From: an uncultured Saprospiraceae bacterium
Lineage (GTDB): Bacteria; Bacteroidota; Bacteroidia; Chitinophagales; Saprospiraceae
Reading direction: 5' to 3'
NCBI GenBank assembly: GCA_937139495.1
Contig: CAKZQC010000003.1
Location: 1-64,000, forward strand
DNA: 64,000 nt
Of the stretch, positions 26,396 to 34,560 are shown one piece after another. The stretch's first letter is position 1, and each line of letters begins with the position of its first letter. The notes under the pieces were generated by a model that ran no database searches, was not told the DNA's origin, and saw only the letters and a list, made by a program, of their open reading frames with translations. A program made the translations under genes and the position numbers.

Positions 26396-27613
26396 AATAA
26401 CAAAAATTTGCGACTATATAGAAATTTAGCCCAAGCGGCTGTACAGGCACTCGAAGAAATTTTCCAACAAGGCAACTTAGCCGACCGAGTAGTCCAATCG
26501 ACTCTTAAATCTAACAAAAAATGGGGTTCTAAGGATAGAAAATTCCTTGCTGGAACTATTTATGATGTAGTCCGCTGGTATCGTCGTTATTACGAAGTAC
26601 TGGGGAGAGAGCCTAGCACTCCTAGCGATTGGTGGCAGCTTCTGGCGACCAAATGGTACCTCGACGGCGAAACACTCCCCGAATGGGAAGAGTTTGAAGG
26701 AATCGACTCCGCAGCGGTTTTGGCTCGCTACGAAGAACTCAAATCGGTGCGCAAAATACGAGAATCTATCCCTGATTGGTTGGACGAGTTGGGTAGCCAA
26801 GAGTTGCCCCTTCAGTGGGACAATACTCTTGCGGCTTCCAACGAGCAAGCAGATTTGACGATTCGAGTCAATACCAAATTGACGACGGAAGATAAACTCA
26901 TTCAGCATCTCGAAAAGCAACAAGTCATAGCCGAAAAAACAAGTACGCCAAATGCCTTGGTGATCCCCAAAAGACAAAAAATAACACAGCTCGAAGCCTA
27001 CAAAAGAGGTTGGTTTGAGGTGCAAGATATTTCTTCGCAATGGGTAGCCCCTCTACTCGCTCCTACGCCCAATAGTGTGGTGGTCGATGCTTGTGCAGGA
27101 GCGGGTGGCAAAAGCCTACACCTCGCCAACTTAATCAACAATAAAGGCAAAATTATTGCCCTTGATGTGTCTGGCAGAAAGCTACAAGAGCTACAAAAAA
27201 GAGCCAAAAGAGCGAATAGCAAATGTATTTATACACAGACTATCAAGCACGAAAGTAGTATAGAGAAACTGCACGACCAAGCCGATTTTTTGTTGCTCGA
27301 TGTTCCTTGTTCTGGTTTGGGTACGCTGCGCCGCAGTCCTTATACCAAGTGGCATTTGACACCCGAATTTATCGAAGAAATCAGACAAACCCAACAAGAT
27401 ATTTTGCAGAGATACACGCCTATTTGCAAAGTAGGCGGTCGTTTGGTATATGCGACTTGCAGTATTTTGCCTTCCGAAAACGAGCAACAAGTGCAGACCT
27501 TTTTGGCGAGTACTTCAGGGGCTGACTTTCGCCTAATACAAGACAAAAGCATCTTGCCGCAGGACGGCTTAGGCGATGGTTTTTATATGGCATTATTAGA
27601 GCGTTTGTCATAA
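26387..27613 (+). CDS. rRNA (cytosine-C5-)-methyltransferase, RsmB/NOL1-NOP2-Sun family
   Basis: SAM-dependent RNA m5C methyltransferase. The N-terminal 150 residues resemble the NusB-like domain of RsmB. The catalytic domain has the SAM loop DACAGAGGKS (234-243) and both cysteines of the mechanism: C308 in DVPCSG (motif IV, releases product) and C358 in YATCS (motif VI, nucleophile). Likely modifies 16S rRNA, as RsmB does at C967, but the exact site is not provable here. No ATG lies in frame before the conserved part, so the start must be TTG, at 26387 (or 26408). Its stop overlaps the next start by one base. Confidence 0.88.
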   Translation: MLKNNKNLRLYRNLAQAAVQALEEIFQQGNLADRVVQSTLKSNKKWGSKDRKFLAGTIYDVVRWYRRYYEVLGREPSTPSDWWQLLATKWYLDGETLPEWEEFEGIDSAAVLARYEELKSVRKIRESIPDWLDELGSQELPLQWDNTLAASNEQADLTIRVNTKLTTEDKLIQHLEKQQVIAEKTSTPNALVIPKRQKITQLEAYKRGWFEVQDISSQWVAPLLAPTPNSVVVDACAGAGGKSLHLANLINNKGKIIALDVSGRKLQELQKRAKRANSKCIYTQTIKHESSIEKLHDQADFLLLDVPCSGLGTLRRSPYTKWHLTPEFIEEIRQTQQDILQRYTPICKVGGRLVYATCSILPSENEQQVQTFLASTSGADFRLIQDKSILPQDGLGDGFYMALLERLS

Positions 27614-28974
27614 TGCAATTAAGAGTTTTAATCGAAAAAACAAATCTTGCTTTGGCAGGGTTTGTTTTTTTTATCGGTATATTAGCTTGGTTGTGTATGG
27701 ATCCAGGACACAGCTGGGACGATGATTTTGCGTTGTATTTGGAGCAAACCAACGCCATATTATCAGGCAACTTGTGGCAACTATACGACCTCAATCGTTA
27801 TGCCATGGATTGGTCTGGCGATACCACAGGACCTTATTTGTATCCGATGGGTTTTCCTATTTTATTGCTGCCTGTTGTGGCTATTTCTGGACTAAATTGG
27901 CTTGTCATTAAGGTCTATTGCTTTTTGTTTTTCTTGGGGGGAATCTGCTTACTACCATCTATTATGCGAACTTTTGAGCTGCAGCCAAAAACCATTTATC
28001 CAGTGATTTTTTTGGTCGGTATCAATTATCACTTCGTGCGTTTTGGCGATTTGATTTATGCCGATTTACCTTTTTTCTTTTTCATACTTTTGGCTATTTA
28101 TTGGGCAATATGCCGCCCTTCTAGCCTACTGAAGCAGGTCATTGTGGGACTACTCATTTTTTTTGCTTATTGGATTAAGCCCTTGGGTATTGTTTTATTT
28201 ATGTTGTTGCTCGTAGAGCAATATCGAACAAAGCGTCTCCTACACGCTCGCTCCTACTTGCCTTATTTTATTTTTGTTGGCTGCTGGCTCTTGTCTCGCT
28301 GGCTCTTGCCTGCTGGCGACAGCAATCATTGGGCATGGCTACAACAAATCAGCTGGCAGAGCATTGGCAATAATGCTGGTTGGTATTATCAATTATTGGG
28401 CAATTATTGGTGTATTTTTAAGCCGCTGCCTGAGTGGTTACAATATGGAATTGCTACTTTTTTTGTAGCAATAATAGGATTGGGTATTGCGAAAGCTCCT
28501 GAAAAAATGGCTAGCCTCCTTCCCTTTTGCATTGCTTACTTAGCGGTTTGTTTGTGTTGGATTAGCTTTCAGGGAATGCGTTTAATTTTTCCTATTTTGC
28601 CGTTTGTAGTCGTCTATGTAGTGCTAGGAATACAGTATTTGTTCGAACAAAGGAGTAACCTTATTCTAGCTGGTTTGAGTTTATTTTGTTTGGCACAAAC
28701 AACGATTACTTGTTATTATTATAGCACCAAAGATACCAACGAAGTAGCGACCGCAGAAATGCAAACTGTCTATACCTTTATACAACAAGAATTGCCACCT
28801 GATGCGATTATTCAATTTCAAAAGCCTAGAACACTGCGCTTGTTTACAGGACGCAACAGTTGCCAGAAAAATACAGCAGAATTGACGCATATATTGCGAC
28901 ACAAAAATGCTATAAAGACACCTACCGATAAAATACTATTACAAACCCCTGCTTATGAACTAATTCAACTATGA
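27613..28974 (+). CDS. GT-C type membrane glycosyltransferase
   Basis: A 453-residue protein with about 10 membrane segments. The first loop carries HSWDDDFALYLEQTNAI, the acidic motif of GT-C enzymes (ArnT/PMT relatives) that use lipid-linked sugars and act on the outer side of the inner membrane. The loop DTTGPYLYPMGFPILLLP also fits dolichyl-phosphate-mannose-protein mannosyltransferase-type proteins. The C-terminal 90 residues are soluble. The start ATG overlaps the methyltransferase stop (TAATG), so the two are translationally coupled, although they are functionally unrelated as far as known. Acceptor unknown. Confidence 0.8.
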   Translation: MQLRVLIEKTNLALAGFVFFIGILAWLCMDPGHSWDDDFALYLEQTNAILSGNLWQLYDLNRYAMDWSGDTTGPYLYPMGFPILLLPVVAISGLNWLVIKVYCFLFFLGGICLLPSIMRTFELQPKTIYPVIFLVGINYHFVRFGDLIYADLPFFFFILLAIYWAICRPSSLLKQVIVGLLIFFAYWIKPLGIVLFMLLLVEQYRTKRLLHARSYLPYFIFVGCWLLSRWLLPAGDSNHWAWLQQISWQSIGNNAGWYYQLLGNYWCIFKPLPEWLQYGIATFFVAIIGLGIAKAPEKMASLLPFCIAYLAVCLCWISFQGMRLIFPILPFVVVYVVLGIQYLFEQRSNLILAGLSLFCLAQTTITCYYYSTKDTNEVATAEMQTVYTFIQQELPPDAIIQFQKPRTLRLFTGRNSCQKNTAELTHILRHKNAIKTPTDKILLQTPAYELIQL

Positions 28975-29007
28975 TATTTGATTTATTGTAGTAATTAAAT
29001 AAATTCT

Positions 29008-29667
29008 ATGCAAGACCTACTCGACGCCCCTAGCCAAGAACAGCCCAAAAGTACGCTTTCAGCTAATTTGAAATATCTTTACCTTGAAGGTGGTTTATTA
29101 TTTTGTTTGCTTTTGATTTATATTTTGGGTCAGCTCGCTATTCCTGCCATCAATTTTTCGGTCTTTTTTGGCAATGCTCGTAATTCTTTACTAATTGCAA
29201 CACTTATTTTTTATGCTGTTCGTACGTTTCAGAAACCACAATTAATAGTAACTACTGGGTACAAAATAGTAGGTGGCGTGTTTAATTTGATTGGATTATC
29301 CCTTCTGATCATTTCTTTTTCTAAAAATAGCTTTTTGGAAATGGTGGCCGTTTTCTACTTGATGTATTTTGCGGTACTAGGTTTTGGAGAGGGCAAGACA
29401 CAAGCACACCAACAACAAGTTCCTACTTTACTTTTTTTTATAGGCTTAACCATCTTTGTTTTTGGTTCTTCGGCTAGTCAAGGCTTTTTTTCGTTCAAAG
29501 TAGTCATGGCTAGCAGTACTTTTGCCTTACTTTCTTTTGTGACAATGCTCTATTATTATTGCAAAGATTCCGCACTGTACGAATCATATGTGTATTACTT
29601 TCCTCGCCAATTGGCATTGATTGGGCTAGGGTTGATTATGCTAGTCTTTGATTTTATGTATTATTAA
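29008..29667 (+). CDS. Multi-pass membrane protein, unknown function
   Basis: A 219-residue protein with about seven hydrophobic segments, starting near residues 28-48 after a polar N-terminus (MQDLLDAPSQEQPKSTLSAN). No recognisable motif. It begins 33 bases after the GT-C gene and is probably the third gene of the same operon. Its stop is 3 bases from that of the convergent gene. Confidence 0.65.
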   Translation: MQDLLDAPSQEQPKSTLSANLKYLYLEGGLLFCLLLIYILGQLAIPAINFSVFFGNARNSLLIATLIFYAVRTFQKPQLIVTTGYKIVGGVFNLIGLSLLIISFSKNSFLEMVAVFYLMYFAVLGFGEGKTQAHQQQVPTLLFFIGLTIFVFGSSASQGFFSFKVVMASSTFALLSFVTMLYYYCKDSALYESYVYYFPRQLALIGLGLIMLVFDFMYY

Positions 29668-29670
29668 ATA

Positions 29671-30360
29671 TTACTCCTTCTTGGTCAACTCCTGAAAATC
29701 GCTCCATTTGAGGCGTTCTACGCTGCCTGTTTGTTTCGTAAATACTTGATACGCCATTGCTTTGCCGAGTTGTTTTACTTTGATGCCTCTATATTTTTTG
29801 AATTTGCCTCGCAAGACAGGACTCAACAAGGGCCATACTTTGAGCGTAACACCTTGGACGATACCATAGCGGTTTTCGGGTGTCAGAATCATAGACGGCT
29901 GAAAGACACTGAAGCGATCGAATTCTAATGCTTGTATCGCATCGACCAATTCGCCCTTGGAGCGCAAATAAAAAGAAGAAGATTTGGCATTGATGTCCAC
30001 CGAAGCTAACAGCGAAAAATGTTGTATTCCTGCTGCGTTACAAGCCTTGGCAAAAGCCAAAACTGCCTCTTTGTCTATTTTCAGAAACTGCTCCTTGCTC
30101 ACCTTGGAGGGCTGCCCCACTCCCAGTGTACAAATAGCCACTTCGTGACCACGCAGGTAGCGTTGGTAGCTCGTAGGGTCGGTTACGTCTATTTTATGTT
30201 GTGCAATAACAGGGGCTGTAACCGCCTCTAGTGGCGTGCGTCCCAGCAATGTTAATTGAGTCGTTTTTCCTTGCTTCACAAGTGCTTTGACTACCGCAGT
30301 GCCTACGGCACCCGTTGCGCCCATCATTATGATCTTGGCAGATTCTCTTTTTTGTATCAT
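29671..30360 (-). CDS. NAD(P)-binding atypical SDR / NmrA-like protein
   Basis: Rossmann-fold protein with MMGATGAVGTAVVKALV, the G-x-x-G-x-x-G nucleotide loop of atypical short-chain dehydrogenases. FSLLASVDINAKSSSFYLRSKGELVDAI follows, with a YxxxK-like YLRSKGE site. FSVFQPSMIL matches the HTATIP2/TIP30-like group. I begin at the ATG at 30360 (MIQKRESAKIIMMGATG); the ATG at 30402 adds 14 polar residues. Likely a cytoplasmic reductase or regulatory nucleotide-binding protein. Substrate unknown. Confidence 0.8.
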   Translation of the reverse strand: MIQKRESAKIIMMGATGAVGTAVVKALVKQGKTTQLTLLGRTPLEAVTAPVIAQHKIDVTDPTSYQRYLRGHEVAICTLGVGQPSKVSKEQFLKIDKEAVLAFAKACNAAGIQHFSLLASVDINAKSSSFYLRSKGELVDAIQALEFDRFSVFQPSMILTPENRYGIVQGVTLKVWPLLSPVLRGKFKKYRGIKVKQLGKAMAYQVFTKQTGSVERLKWSDFQELTKKE

Positions 30361-30503
30361 GGTATGATCTGTATTCAGCTTATAGTTATGGGGTTCAAAC
30401 AAAATGCTTTGGGCGAATGTTGTCAGTTTTCTGGATTATCTTTGACAAGTAAGTGGACACCAATAATGGGTGTTATAAATTTATTTTCATTACTATTGGC
30501 AGA

Positions 30504-30627
30504 TTAAGTACAGGACAAAACACTATTCTTAACGAGGTGCTAAGCACTTTGAAAGTGCTTAGCACCTTATGTAGAGGTTAAATAATGCCTTTGGAATAAG
30601 TGTTTTTAATTTTTGTCCTGTACTCAG
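30504..30627. mobile_element. MITE-like element with 9-bp flanking direct repeats
   Basis: A 124-base element with terminal inverted repeats. The left end reads TTAAGTACAGGACAAAA, and the right end, read on the other strand, CTGAGTACAGGACAAAA: two mismatches, both in the outermost three bases, and a perfect 14-base core (30507-30520 and 30611-30624). It is flanked on both sides by the same 9 bases, ATTGGCAGA (30495-30503 and 30628-30636), as expected for a target-site duplication. Inside is a perfect 16-base hairpin, AGGTGCTAAGCACTTT (30535-30550) and its complement (30552-30567). There is no coding capacity, so it is non-autonomous and would need a transposase elsewhere. A 9-bp duplication fits IS4-type or IS256-type enzymes among others. 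Confidence 0.8.
30535..30567. repeat. Perfect inner hairpin of the MITE-like element
   Basis: Two 16-base arms around a single G (30551); in RNA the loop would open to about 5-9 bases. It contains the AGTGCTTAGCACCT motif. Confidence 0.85.
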
Positions 30628-30840
30628 ATTGGCAGACTTGCTTGATTTTAAGCTATTCATTTAGCGTTTCAAAACATCTCCCAAGGCACTGCTATTGTTG
30701 AAAATCTAACGTCTAGTATCTGACAGCAAAGCAATCTTAATTAAAAGCAACGCTAAATTTTATTCTTTTCCCAACAATCACGCTAGCTAAAAAATAAAAA
30801 ATTCTGAAATCTATATTTGGCATCCACATCACTTCAAAAA

Positions 30841-30875
30841 AATAGACTTATTAGTACACAACTAATAAGTCTATT
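30841..30875 (-). terminator. Terminator after the FKBP gene
   Basis: Perfect 15-base arms AATAGACTTATTAGT (30841-30855) and ACTAATAAGTCTATT (30861-30875), with ACACA loop. On the minus strand it is followed by a T-run. Confidence 0.9.
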
Positions 30876-30901
30876 TTGTTTTGCTTTTTGCTATTTTTCA
30901 T

Positions 30902-31351
30902 TTATTGCACTTGCAGCAATTCTATATCAAAAATCAATACCGCATTGGCACGAATGCCTGCGGGTGGTGTTGCTCCATAGCCCAAATGCGAAGGAATTAA
31001 TAGTTTGCCTTTGCCACCTTCTTTGTAGTAAGGCAAAGCATATTGCCAACCTTTGATCAGGTTACGTAGTGGAAAAGTAGCAGGTGCCGTCGTGGTCGCA
31101 TCAAACTGCGTTCCGTCCGTATAATATCCTCTATAATTGAGCGTAATCACGCTACTATAAGATGGGCTACTTCCTGTTCCTTCCTTATCTATAGTATAGT
31201 ACAAACCGTCCTCTAGTGCGATTGCCGTGAGGTTATTGTCCTCTATATACTGCTGAATCGTTTCTTCGTTGACCGATTTGTAATCCTTGGCACAGCCGCC
31301 AAAAAGTAGGCTGATGCACATTAGCGTAGCTACCCAAAATAATACTTTCAT
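30902..31351 (-). CDS. FKBP-type peptidyl-prolyl isomerase lipoprotein
   Basis: Lipoprotein signal (LLFGGC, C20), a short helical linker (NEETIQQYIEDNNLTA) and a FKBP domain: ITLNYRGYYTDGTQFDAT, LIKGWQYALPYYKEGGKGKLLIPSHLGYG and a final VLIFDIELLQVQ. It has the FKBP pattern V-x-x-x-Y-x-G-x-x-x-D-G-x-x-F-D and the I-P-x-x-L-x-Y-G loop. Catalyses cis-trans isomerisation of prolyl bonds in proteins, here in the periplasm or at the outer membrane. It is 22 bases downstream of rluD on the same strand, and a strong terminator follows. Confidence 0.9.
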   Translation of the reverse strand: MKVLFWVATLMCISLLFGGCAKDYKSVNEETIQQYIEDNNLTAIALEDGLYYTIDKEGTGSSPSYSSVITLNYRGYYTDGTQFDATTTAPATFPLRNLIKGWQYALPYYKEGGKGKLLIPSHLGYGATPPAGIRANAVLIFDIELLQVQ

Positions 31352-31373
31352 AGTTGCAATTATTCTGCTGTTA

Positions 31374-32417
31374 TTAGAATCTTCCTTGTGTGTATTTGTC
31401 CCATTTTTCTACCAAATCTTGAAAATTCTGTGGCAATGGAGCTTCCAAATAAATGTGTTCTCCTGTCACAGGGTGTTCAAAACCTAGAGACTTTGCGTGC
31501 AGTGCCTGTTCAGGCATTAGCTTAAAGCAATTGTTGACAAACTGCTTATATTTAGTAAACACCGTTCCCTTTAAGATTTTGTCTCCACCATACTCTTTAT
31601 CACCAAACAAAGGGTGTCCGAAGTGCTTGAAGTGAACACGAATTTGGTGCGTACGACCTGTTTCTAGTTTACATTCTACTAGGGTCACATATCCAAAACG
31701 CTGTACGACTTCATAGTGCGTAATAGCGTGCTTACCTTGTTCTCCATCAGGAAATACATGGCGTAGTTTGCGATGGTTGGGGTGGCGGTCGATGTGTCCT
31801 TCTATCGTACCTTTGTCTTCTTTGAGGTCGCCCCAAACTAGTGCTAAGTAGCGTCTTTCAATCGTTCTGTCGAAAAATTGCTTTGCCAAATGTGACATTG
31901 CTTCTTCTGTCTTAGCGATTACCATCAGTCCCGTCGTATTTTTATCAATACGGTGAACAATACCAGGGCGTTCGTTCCCAGTTACGATAGGTAATCCTTT
32001 GAGGTAATGCACCAACCCATTGACGAGTGTCCCGTCATGGTTGCCGATACCAGGGTGAACGACCAAACCAGCAGGTTTGTGTAGTATCAATACCTCATTA
32101 TCTTCGTATCGAATATCTAAGTCGATGGGTTGTGCTTCTGGTCCATCTACCCGCTTATTCTTCTTCCAAGTGACCCGCACCACGTGGTGCGGCTTAATTT
32201 TAAAGTTACTTTTGTCAATAACTTTGTCGTTGACCGATACCCAACCATCTCCAATCGCTTTTTGGATACGGTTTCTAGTTACGTTTTCTAGTCTATTGAG
32301 TAGAAATTTATCAATTCGAATCGGCTCTTGACGTGGGTCAATCACAAATTCGTGCTTTTCGTACACCACTTGTGGGTCGATAGCTTCTTCTATTGTCTGT
32401 TGTTCTTTGTTTTCCAT
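31374..32417 (-). CDS. rluD: 23S rRNA pseudouridine synthase, RluD family
   Basis: S4 RNA-binding domain at residues about 32-85 (IRIDKFLLNRLENVTRNRIQKAI), then the RsuA/RluA catalytic domain. The catalytic Asp is D158 in VHRIDKNTTGLMV; the family motif is HRLD, here HRID. GRTHQIRVHFKHFGHPLFGD is the conserved C-terminal site. RluD makes pseudouridines in helix 69 of 23S rRNA. The length of 347 is normal for Bacteroidota. A -7 match lies at 32425-32432. Operon with the FKBP lipoprotein. Confidence 0.93.
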   Translation of the reverse strand: MENKEQQTIEEAIDPQVVYEKHEFVIDPRQEPIRIDKFLLNRLENVTRNRIQKAIGDGWVSVNDKVIDKSNFKIKPHHVVRVTWKKNKRVDGPEAQPIDLDIRYEDNEVLILHKPAGLVVHPGIGNHDGTLVNGLVHYLKGLPIVTGNERPGIVHRIDKNTTGLMVIAKTEEAMSHLAKQFFDRTIERRYLALVWGDLKEDKGTIEGHIDRHPNHRKLRHVFPDGEQGKHAITHYEVVQRFGYVTLVECKLETGRTHQIRVHFKHFGHPLFGDKEYGGDKILKGTVFTKYKQFVNNCFKLMPEQALHAKSLGFEHPVTGEHIYLEAPLPQNFQDLVEKWDKYTQGRF

Positions 32418-32450
32418 AAGACCACAAAGGTACGATTATTTTTACAGCTT

Positions 32451-34163
32451 TTAAATTTCGCCGACAATAGATTCTGTAACATTGATAATATGATCACCAA
32501 CTCGCTCTAGCGAAGAGAAAAGGTTATTGTAATAAAGTGCTGAATCTACCTTGTATTCCTTGTTGGTCAATTGCTCATTATTCGCTTTTCGTAAGCGATT
32601 GCGGAGCTTATTAATCTGTTTTTCGATGGATCTAGCCTCGTCTGTGGTCACATCACTATAACTTTCGGTGTATAAGTTTTTGTTCATAACTACAAACGCC
32701 TGTCCTACCAATTCTAGCATTTCGTTGATGCCTTCTCTTTGCTGTGGCAAGAAATAAACATTTTTCTCTTTTTTGCGCTGCGAAGATTTTAGCATTTGGT
32801 AATAAAGATCACCAATTCGTTCCAAGTCATTGGCAATATTCATATAACTACGAATACGAGTAGCCGTACGTGCCGTCAATTCTCTATCCGTCAATTTGGT
32901 CAAGTATTCTGTAATTTCTATTTCTATTTGGTCCGCTATCTCTTCGTATTTGACAATACGATTAGCGGTTTCTTTGCGTATTTTTTTGTCCGTAGTATTA
33001 ATAATAGTGTCCATAAAACCATTCATTCTACTGACAATTTCGCCAAAGTGTGCAGTTTCTTTTTGTACTGCATCGGTTGCCAACTCAGGCGTAAGGATAG
33101 AATTAGAAATGAACTGCAACTTGCCTACCGACTCGTCATCTTCGTCTTTATCCTTGATGGTTGTTTTGGCTATCTTGACTAATACAGGTATAAACCATAC
33201 CATTATCAGTACATTCATCACATTAAAAATGGTATGAAATGCCGCCAAAGCCTTGGGCATATCTTTCTCCAATTGTGGCACATCTACAATACTAGCGTAA
33301 GGATTGGACAAGCCCATATATATCAGAAAATCAGCAAAAAAGGGCAAAAAGAAGGGCATAATCAGCACCATCCAAGTGACCCCAACAATATTGAAAGTAG
33401 AGTGAATCCGAGCAGCTCGTTTAGCCGAAACATTGCCAACCAATGCCGCTACCTCTGCGGTAATAGTGGTACCAATGTTTTCGCCCAATACCATAGCCGC
33501 CGCTATCTCGAAAGGCAACCAACCTTGCGAGCACATCGTCAAGGTAATCGCCATCGTGGCACTAGAAGACTGTACAATAATGGTCAGCAGTGTACCAATA
33601 AATACAAATATAATAGTCGAGAAAAAGCCCCATTGCGTGAATTGTTGCAGAAATTCAAGTGCTTCTGGATTGCTCCTAATATCTGGTACCGATTCTTTGA
33701 GGTAGCCCAATCCAATAAACAAAATAGCAAAACCAACCAAAAATTCTCCCCAGTATTTGACTTTGCCTTTATTGGACAAAATCATAGGAACACCCAACGC
33801 AAACAGCGGAATACAATAGGCTGATAAACTTATCTTGCCCATACCAAACTCCGCAATCAGCCAGCCTGTGGCTGTTGTGCCAATATTGGCGCCTAACATA
33901 ACCCCTGCCGCCTCTATAATTGCTAGAAGCCCCGCATTGACAAAACTAACCACCATAACGGTCGTAGCAGAGGAAGACTGAATCAGTATCGTAATCAAAA
34001 AGCCCGTAAATACACCCAAAAATCTATTTTGGGTCATATTACGAAGAATGTTTCGGAGCTGTGACCCTGCTGCTAGCTGTATGCCATCGCTCATTTTTTT
34101 CATACCATATATAAAAAATGCTAATGACCCTAACAATTTTAGGATTGTTCCAATCGCTTCCAT
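32451..34163 (-). CDS. Na/phosphate symporter with PhoU-like domain (NptA/YjbB type)
   Basis: The inner-membrane part has the two inverted repeats of the Na/Pi cotransporter II family: QSSSAT at 62-67 and 198-203, each followed by a G-[AE]-N-I-G-T-T loop (GANIGTT 91-97 and GENIGTT about 227). About eight membrane helices are present. The C-terminal 200 residues form two PhoU-like helical units (TRIRSYMNIANDLERIGDLYY; LFSSLERVGDHIINVTESI), each with the E-R-[IV]-G-D-x motif that binds metal in PhoU. The protein imports or, in YjbB-type members, exports phosphate. No pho regulon genes lie nearby. Confidence 0.9.
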   Translation of the reverse strand: MEAIGTILKLLGSLAFFIYGMKKMSDGIQLAAGSQLRNILRNMTQNRFLGVFTGFLITILIQSSSATTVMVVSFVNAGLLAIIEAAGVMLGANIGTTATGWLIAEFGMGKISLSAYCIPLFALGVPMILSNKGKVKYWGEFLVGFAILFIGLGYLKESVPDIRSNPEALEFLQQFTQWGFFSTIIFVFIGTLLTIIVQSSSATMAITLTMCSQGWLPFEIAAAMVLGENIGTTITAEVAALVGNVSAKRAARIHSTFNIVGVTWMVLIMPFFLPFFADFLIYMGLSNPYASIVDVPQLEKDMPKALAAFHTIFNVMNVLIMVWFIPVLVKIAKTTIKDKDEDDESVGKLQFISNSILTPELATDAVQKETAHFGEIVSRMNGFMDTIINTTDKKIRKETANRIVKYEEIADQIEIEITEYLTKLTDRELTARTATRIRSYMNIANDLERIGDLYYQMLKSSQRKKEKNVYFLPQQREGINEMLELVGQAFVVMNKNLYTESYSDVTTDEARSIEKQINKLRNRLRKANNEQLTNKEYKVDSALYYNNLFSSLERVGDHIINVTESIVGEI

Positions 34164-34560
34164 CTTGTTTGTATTTAATATAAATCTAGTAACTGATTAT
34201 GCTCCCACGCTTTGCTTAACTTGCAAAGTTTAGTTTGGCTATCATAGCGCAAAACTAAAAATTATTTGCATCAGTTGTGCAGGCGCTCGGTAAAATTAGT
34301 CGGATTTGGCATAAAAAGACCTCCCTATTGATTACGTATTCATTAATTGAACATTAACTCAATGTAAATTACTACCTCTTCTTACTTTGTTAGATTCTTA
34401 CTTACAACTACTTTTGCTACTCTTTTTTTGAGTATTTGCAATAAATACTACTTTTTTTGAAAGTAATTAATTATTTTCATGCTGTACAAGTAGTTAAAGT
34501 AGTCCTACTTCGGCAGCTTCAACCATTACATCTTCACCTTTTTTCTAAATATATAGCAAC
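34164..34560. other. Divergent intergenic region with plus-strand promoter
   Basis: About 400 non-coding bases between nptA-like and the acidic-protein operon. It holds a complete plus-strand promoter (34386-34416) and a long leader of about 140 bases that contains the small inverted repeat AGTATTTGCAATAAATACT. A minus-strand -7-like CAAAACTA lies at 34250-34257. I see no ORF or known riboswitch. Confidence 0.55.
34386..34416 (+). promoter_or_regulatory. Bacteroidota-type promoter for the acidic-protein operon
   Basis: TTTG (34386-34389), 19 bases, TACTTTTG (34409-34416), a full match to TTTG-N19-TAnnTTTG. Start predicted near 34422, leaving an untranslated leader of about 140 bases. Confidence 0.7.

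Larger units (their letters stand above)
30361..30901. other. Intergenic stretch holding a MITE-like element
   Basis: About 540 bases without a gene. The middle is a small mobile-element-like sequence (30504-30627, listed separately). The right part (30637-30840) shows no ORF or recognised site, and a terminator follows at 30841-30875. Confidence 0.6.

Noticed and set aside
33234..33824. Plus-strand open frame of 196 codons inside the Na/Pi symporter gene
   Set aside because: The symporter on the minus strand has all its motifs over the same bases; the plus frame shows none and is a shadow.
34430..34460. Inverted repeat AGTATTTGCAATAAATACT as a terminator
   Set aside because: It is AT-only, short, and lies inside the leader of the acidic-protein operon with no proper T-run tied to a stable stem.
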